Shown: positions 14,139-17,716 of the stretch, piece after piece
How positions within the stretch are numbered: position 1 is the first letter of the stretch
Layout: every line of letters starts with the position of its first letter
NCBI GenBank assembly: GCA_963972175.1
Contig: CAXAVP010000067.1
Span: 1 to 17,716 of the forward strand
Direction of reading: 5' to 3'
DNA length: 17,716 bases
DNA from: Arenibacter sp963972175
GTDB lineage: Bacteria > Bacteroidota > Bacteroidia > Flavobacteriales > Flavobacteriaceae
Notes under the pieces: generated by a model
Database searches by the model: none
Told to the model about the DNA's origin: nothing
Seen by the model: the letters and a program-made list of their open reading frames with translations, nothing else
Position numbers and translations under genes: made by a program

Positions 14139-15920
14139 ATGAATACTGATATTGAAAACCTGTTTAAGGATAAGGTCCTTGGTCATCCTGCCGGACTTTT
14201 TGTACTTTTCTTTACGGAAATGTGGGAACGTTTTTCGTTTTATGGGATGCGTATCCTATTGGTGTTGTTTCTAACAGCCCCAATATTGGACGACAATCCA
14301 GGTTGGGAATGGCCTAGGGAACACGCCTTGGCACTTATTGGGACCTATGCCTCCTTATTGTACCTAACACCCATTATTGGGGGGTGGATAGCGGATAAAA
14401 TTACGGGATATAGGCTGGCAGTGGTAATAGGTTGTGTAATCATGACCTTGGGTCACGGGGCCATGGCCTTGGAAACCACGGCTTCCTTTTATTTGGGACT
14501 CGCCTTATTGATTATTGGGACCGGCTTTTTTAAGCCCAATATCACTTCCATAATCTCTGAAATGTATGAGGGTAAGGAATCCAAAAAAGATGGAGCGTAC
14601 ACCATATTCTATATGGGGGTAAATGCAGGGGCTTTTTTTGGGATGATGCTCTGTGGGTATTTGGCCGAAAACTACGGATGGTCCTGGGGCTTTGGTCTGG
14701 CCGGAATATTTATGTTGCTGGGAATGCTTCAGTTTTGGTTGGCCAAGGATTTGTTTGGGGATGTGGGTGGAAAGCGATTGCCAAAGCTTGGAGCGGAATT
14801 GTTCAACTCCGTGGAGAATGAAAATCCACAGGAAGGGGAAGAAGCTGTAGCCACCAAATTAAACCCATTTAGCCTTTTTGATAAAATTTTAATTGCCTTA
14901 TCGTCAGTTGGGGGGCTGTTATATCTCTTTAACGATCCCTTTGAGAAAATTCAAGGTGCCAGCTTGGCACCCTTTTCTGTAGGGAGCGTATCGGGCACCA
15001 ATGCTATTATATTAGGTGCCTTGGCATTGTTCTTAATTCTATTGGTTTCTAGAATTTCACGTTACCTTCCGGTAGTGAGAGATAGAATTATAGCCGTATC
15101 CATCTTTGGATTGTTTACGGTTTTCTTTTTTGCATTTTTTGAGCAATCCTTGGGGTCAATGACCATTTTTGCCAGGGATTATACCAATAGAAACCTTGTG
15201 GGACAATCGGCTATGGTCTTTAAGATAATAGATGCGCTATTAACTACCGTGCCTTTAATTATCATTAGTTGGGTGCTTTTTTTACTGGCTAAAAAGACCT
15301 TTAACCGTATTGCGATTTCCAATATTGTTTTGGCTATCGCCTTTATAGGCCTTTGGGTGTTGGTGATTTTTAGGTTGATGGATAAATTTTCGCAAGAGGG
15401 AAATCAGGTAGATGCCAGTTGGTTTGCTATTTTAAATTCGTTTTTTATAATTACATTGGCCCCACTTTTTTCTAGGTGGTGGGAAAGTAAATACAACCCT
15501 AGTGCGGCAATGAAATACGGATTGGGCCTTATCTTGTTGGGACTTGGCTTTGCCGTGTTGTCCTATGGGGCATCTGGCATCCCGTCCGGAGCCAAGACCG
15601 CATCAATAAGTATGGTTTTCTTAATATTGGCCTATCTCTTGCACACCATGGGGGAATTATGTATCTCCCCGGTAGGTCTGTCCTATTTGAGCAAATTGGT
15701 TCCGGCGCGTATGATCGGCTTTATGTTTGGGGTGTGGTACCTGGCCATTGCCATTGGCCAAAAAGCAGCGGGAACCATGGGCGGAATGATCGATAAGATT
15801 TCGGAACAGTATTCCATGGGAACATTTTTTCTAATTTTTACCTTGGTCCCAGTTGGAGTAGGTGTAATATCCATTGTGCTGAATCCCATATTAAAGAAGC
15901 TTATGCACGGCGTTAGATAG
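14139..15920 (+). CDS. POT/PTR2-family proton-coupled peptide transporter 2 (long form)
   Basis: A 593-residue paralogue of the gene before it. The signature is EMWERFSFYG (27-36), with FKPNITSIISEMYE (131-144), FYMGVNAGA (157-165) and a late GELCISPVGLSYLSKLVPAR. Compared with transporter 1 it carries about 80 extra residues between helices 6 and 7 (about 215-320, with two hydrophobic segments) and a second insertion of about 66 residues (about 355-424, two more hydrophobic segments) between the FEQ region and the SWF.ILNSFF helix. Total helix count should therefore be about 16 by eye. Its stop codon is immediately followed by the end of the convergent comEC gene, and the operon terminator lies inside that gene. 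Two transporters of different build after one peptidase suggest different peptide ranges; this is inference. Confidence 0.9.
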   Translation: MNTDIENLFKDKVLGHPAGLFVLFFTEMWERFSFYGMRILLVLFLTAPILDDNPGWEWPREHALALIGTYASLLYLTPIIGGWIADKITGYRLAVVIGCVIMTLGHGAMALETTASFYLGLALLIIGTGFFKPNITSIISEMYEGKESKKDGAYTIFYMGVNAGAFFGMMLCGYLAENYGWSWGFGLAGIFMLLGMLQFWLAKDLFGDVGGKRLPKLGAELFNSVENENPQEGEEAVATKLNPFSLFDKILIALSSVGGLLYLFNDPFEKIQGASLAPFSVGSVSGTNAIILGALALFLILLVSRISRYLPVVRDRIIAVSIFGLFTVFFFAFFEQSLGSMTIFARDYTNRNLVGQSAMVFKIIDALLTTVPLIIISWVLFLLAKKTFNRIAISNIVLAIAFIGLWVLVIFRLMDKFSQEGNQVDASWFAILNSFFIITLAPLFSRWWESKYNPSAAMKYGLGLILLGLGFAVLSYGASGIPSGAKTASISMVFLILAYLLHTMGELCISPVGLSYLSKLVPARMIGFMFGVWYLAIAIGQKAAGTMGGMIDKISEQYSMGTFFLIFTLVPVGVGVISIVLNPILKKLMHGVR

Positions 15921-17716
15921 TTAGCGTACAAAAACATCAATAGCTCCCTTTTCACCGGTATAGTGAAAAGGGATTTTTTTTACCCTGCAACTGGCTTTCC
16001 ACCGCTTAATGTAACTCTTATAGTTGCTGCCATCGGCAATAATAGTTTTTGGTTGTACCGAGTCCAACAGTCTGTCCAGATTAATTTTTGGTGAGCCGGT
16101 CAGTACCAAGTTGGTGACGTTATAGTTTTTTGGCAGAATATGATATGCACTATCCATCACTACTATTCGCTCCCCGTCCATGGTATAGCTATTTTTTAAA
16201 GGCCGATACTCCAATTCCCGGCTGTGCAGGGCAATAGCATAATCGCTGGCCATTTTTTGTGCAGCAGGGGGGTGATTGGTATATATGGTAAGTTTGGACC
16301 CTTTTCTATGAAGCAGTGCCGTATTTCTGCTGAGATGCCCAATGGTCAAGGATTCCTTGTTTTTATTGTACTGCTGCTTTCCTAGAATATAGAATTGGAA
16401 ACAAAGGATGAAACTTAAGAATAACAAGGTCTTTTTATAGCTAACTTTTATAAGCAGCAGTATCATGGTAAGGATTACAGCATAACTTAGAATCAATTGA
16501 ACCGTATCAAAGGGAATTTTTCTAAAAACAAAGCTTTCTTGCTGGGCCAAGTAGCCAATAGTACTGTTCATTGCGCTGATTATGGAATCATAAATGATAA
16601 CCACTGCAGGGGGCAAACTGTTGGTCAAGGCCAAGACAATGACCAATATGCCTAACCCCAGTATAAAGGTTAAAAAAGGTAGTACGATAAGGCTGGAGAC
16701 AAAGAATAATCCGGGAAATTGGTGAAAGTAAAATAGGCTGATGGGGAATACACCCAATTGAGCTGCTAAGCTGACCGAGAGTAGTTCCCATCCTTTTTTT
16801 AGGATGTAATTTTTAGGTGCCCATAATTTTTGTAACAAGGGATAGATTAGTACAATGGCAAAAACTGCCGCATAGCTCAGTTGAAAACCTACTTGAAAAA
16901 GCAACATGGGGTCTAGTAACAACAATATAAAAAACAAGGACAGGGCAAGTATATTAAAATGGCTTGTAGGCCGGTTTAGGTAAAGGGCATAGGCTACAAA
17001 GCTAAACATGGTTACCGCCCTTAAGATTGATGGCGAAAGTCCGGCCAGTACGGCAAAACCCCATAGCAAGAAGACAATCAAGGCTAGTTTTATGGTTCTT
17101 CCCCTTGGGATAAATTCAAGGGGACTCAATATAAAATGGAGCAAGCCCAAGAGAATCCCAATATGTAATCCGGACAAGGCCAGGATATGATAGGCTCCGG
17201 CATCTTTATAATCGGCATTGGTTGCTGGACTTATATCGTGTCGTTGTCCTAATAATAAGGCTTGTATAACGCCCAGTTCTTCCTGCCCGAACGCATTTTT
17301 TTTAAGTTTTTTTATGAGGTGTTGCCGTATGTGGGCCGCCATTCCAAAAATGGTCCTTGAGGGGTTGGGTCTTATAAAGCTATTGTCAGGGGAAAGATAA
17401 AGTTGGTGTTCTATACCCAAGTGGGAGAGGTATTTTTTATAATTAAATTGATGTGGGTTAAGAGGGGCTTTAATGGGGGTTGCAGTTGATAATACCATTA
17501 ACTCGTCATCTACCTTAAGTGGGGTATTGGAAGTGTCAGGGGGCATAGACAGTAATATCTTTCCCGATACTTGGGCGGTATCCATAAATTTTACCATAGC
17601 TACAAATCGCTCTGAATACTCATTGGGTTTTAATACTTCACGGATCTTTACAATGAAACCCTGGTTTTTGCTTTGGAGCAGGTGGGAGTAATGGTGCTCA
17701 AAATTATTGGATTGGG
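15921..17716 (-). CDS. comEC: ComEC/Rec2-family DNA uptake channel, 5' end outside the window
   Basis: Inner-membrane protein that carries single-stranded DNA into the cell in natural transformation. The frame stays open from the stop at 15921 to the window edge, about 597 codons. The ATG at 17597 is unlikely to be the start, because the codons before it (about 39) read as protein of the same domain and the N-terminal helices are missing. Counted from that Met, NPHQFNYKKYLSHLGI (47-62) marks the end of the N-terminal DUF4131 domain, and ALSGLHIGI (140-148) opens the membrane-channel Competence domain, which runs with many hydrophobic helices to about 400. The last 150 residues look like a worn metallo-beta-lactamase domain (LTGSPKINLDRLL, GAIDV near the end) without HxHxDH metal ligands. 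Tail-to-tail with transporter 2. Confidence 0.9.
   Translation of the reverse strand, partial: QSNNFEHHYSHLLQSKNQGFIVKIREVLKPNEYSERFVAMVKFMDTAQVSGKILLSMPPDTSNTPLKVDDELMVLSTATPIKAPLNPHQFNYKKYLSHLGIEHQLYLSPDNSFIRPNPSRTIFGMAAHIRQHLIKKLKKNAFGQEELGVIQALLLGQRHDISPATNADYKDAGAYHILALSGLHIGILLGLLHFILSPLEFIPRGRTIKLALIVFLLWGFAVLAGLSPSILRAVTMFSFVAYALYLNRPTSHFNILALSLFFILLLLDPMLLFQVGFQLSYAAVFAIVLIYPLLQKLWAPKNYILKKGWELLSVSLAAQLGVFPISLFYFHQFPGLFFVSSLIVLPFLTFILGLGILVIVLALTNSLPPAVVIIYDSIISAMNSTIGYLAQQESFVFRKIPFDTVQLILSYAVILTMILLLIKVSYKKTLLFLSFILCFQFYILGKQQYNKNKESLTIGHLSRNTALLHRKGSKLTIYTNHPPAAQKMASDYAIALHSRELEYRPLKNSYTMDGERIVVMDSAYHILPKNYNVTNLVLTGSPKINLDRLLDSVQPKTIIADGSNYKSYIKRWKASCRVKKIPFHYTGEKGAIDVFVR
15945..15981 (+). 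terminator. Terminator of the DPP IV / POT operon, embedded in comEC
   Basis: TCCCTTTTCAC (15945-15955) pairs exactly with 15963-15973 (11 bp) around a 7-base loop, followed by eight Ts (15974-15981). It starts 25 bases after the transporter 2 stop and reads as an intrinsic terminator on the plus strand only. The same bases encode the C-terminal KKIPFHYTGEKG segment of comEC on the minus strand, so the two genes share this DNA. Confidence 0.85.

Noticed and set aside
16789..16806. CATCCT / AGGATG inverted repeat around a T6 loop in comEC
   Set aside because: The Ts form the loop rather than a trailing tract, and the 6-bp stem is within chance expectation.
17473..17597. Taking 17597 as the comEC start codon
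   Set aside because: The frame is open to the window edge and the codons upstream of that ATG read as continuous protein, so the gene is incomplete rather than short.
1..17716. Search for mobile elements, CRISPR arrays, toxin-antitoxin or defence gene clusters
   Set aside because: No transposase, integrase, direct-repeat array or defence domain is seen; all genes fit housekeeping envelope, isoprenoid, peptide-use or competence roles, with even base composition.

Overview
This window is chromosomal housekeeping DNA from a member of Bacteroidota, most likely a Flavobacteriaceae species. The evidence is moderately AT-rich DNA, Bacteroidota-type promoters (TTTG, about 19 bases, then TAnnTTTG), almost no Shine-Dalgarno sequences, a mevalonate-pathway pair of the Flavobacteriia type (class II HMG-CoA reductase plus a 'GYDIA' GHMP kinase), a Bacteroidota-style lipoprotein LptC, and a dipeptidyl peptidase IV next to POT transporters. 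I see no IS element, prophage, integron, CRISPR array or defence island. The genus cannot be fixed from the sequence alone.

Layout. (1) At the left edge is the 5' part of a tRNA-Phe gene on the minus strand with a textbook promoter, followed by an AT-rich 15-bp inverted repeat. (2) 155-5668, plus strand, is a tight run: coaX (pantothenate kinase), an outer-membrane beta-barrel protein, an exported TPR protein, lptC, a 67-aa two-helix membrane protein, and a CNNM/CBS-domain membrane protein. Most junctions are 0-2 bp or overlapping. ppiD (5774-7891) follows after 105 bp with its own probable promoter. All but the first gene point to the cell envelope: LPS transport, outer-membrane protein, periplasmic folding. 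(3) A 38-bp perfect palindrome, which should act as a two-way terminator, separates ppiD from the convergent minus-strand pair HMG-CoA reductase -> GHMP kinase (10270-7995), coupled by a TAATG overlap. (4) From a divergent 215-bp promoter region, the plus-strand run DPP IV -> POT transporter 1 -> POT transporter 2 (10486-15920) forms a dipeptide use module: periplasmic cleavage of X-Pro/X-Ala dipeptides, then proton-coupled uptake. (5) The minus-strand comEC gene (15921 to the right edge, incomplete at its 5' end) abuts the second transporter tail to tail.

The most unusual feature is not a gene. A perfect 14-bp hairpin with a TTTT loop and a nine-T tract lies inside the lptC coding sequence, exactly over the codons for its lipoprotein signal peptide (3593-3632). 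It has every sequence hallmark of an intrinsic terminator and could be a translation-dependent attenuator inside the operon. A second terminator-like hairpin, for the transporter operon, is embedded in the last codons of the opposing comEC gene (15945-15981). I found no convincing novel multi-gene system; the rest of the window looks ordinary.
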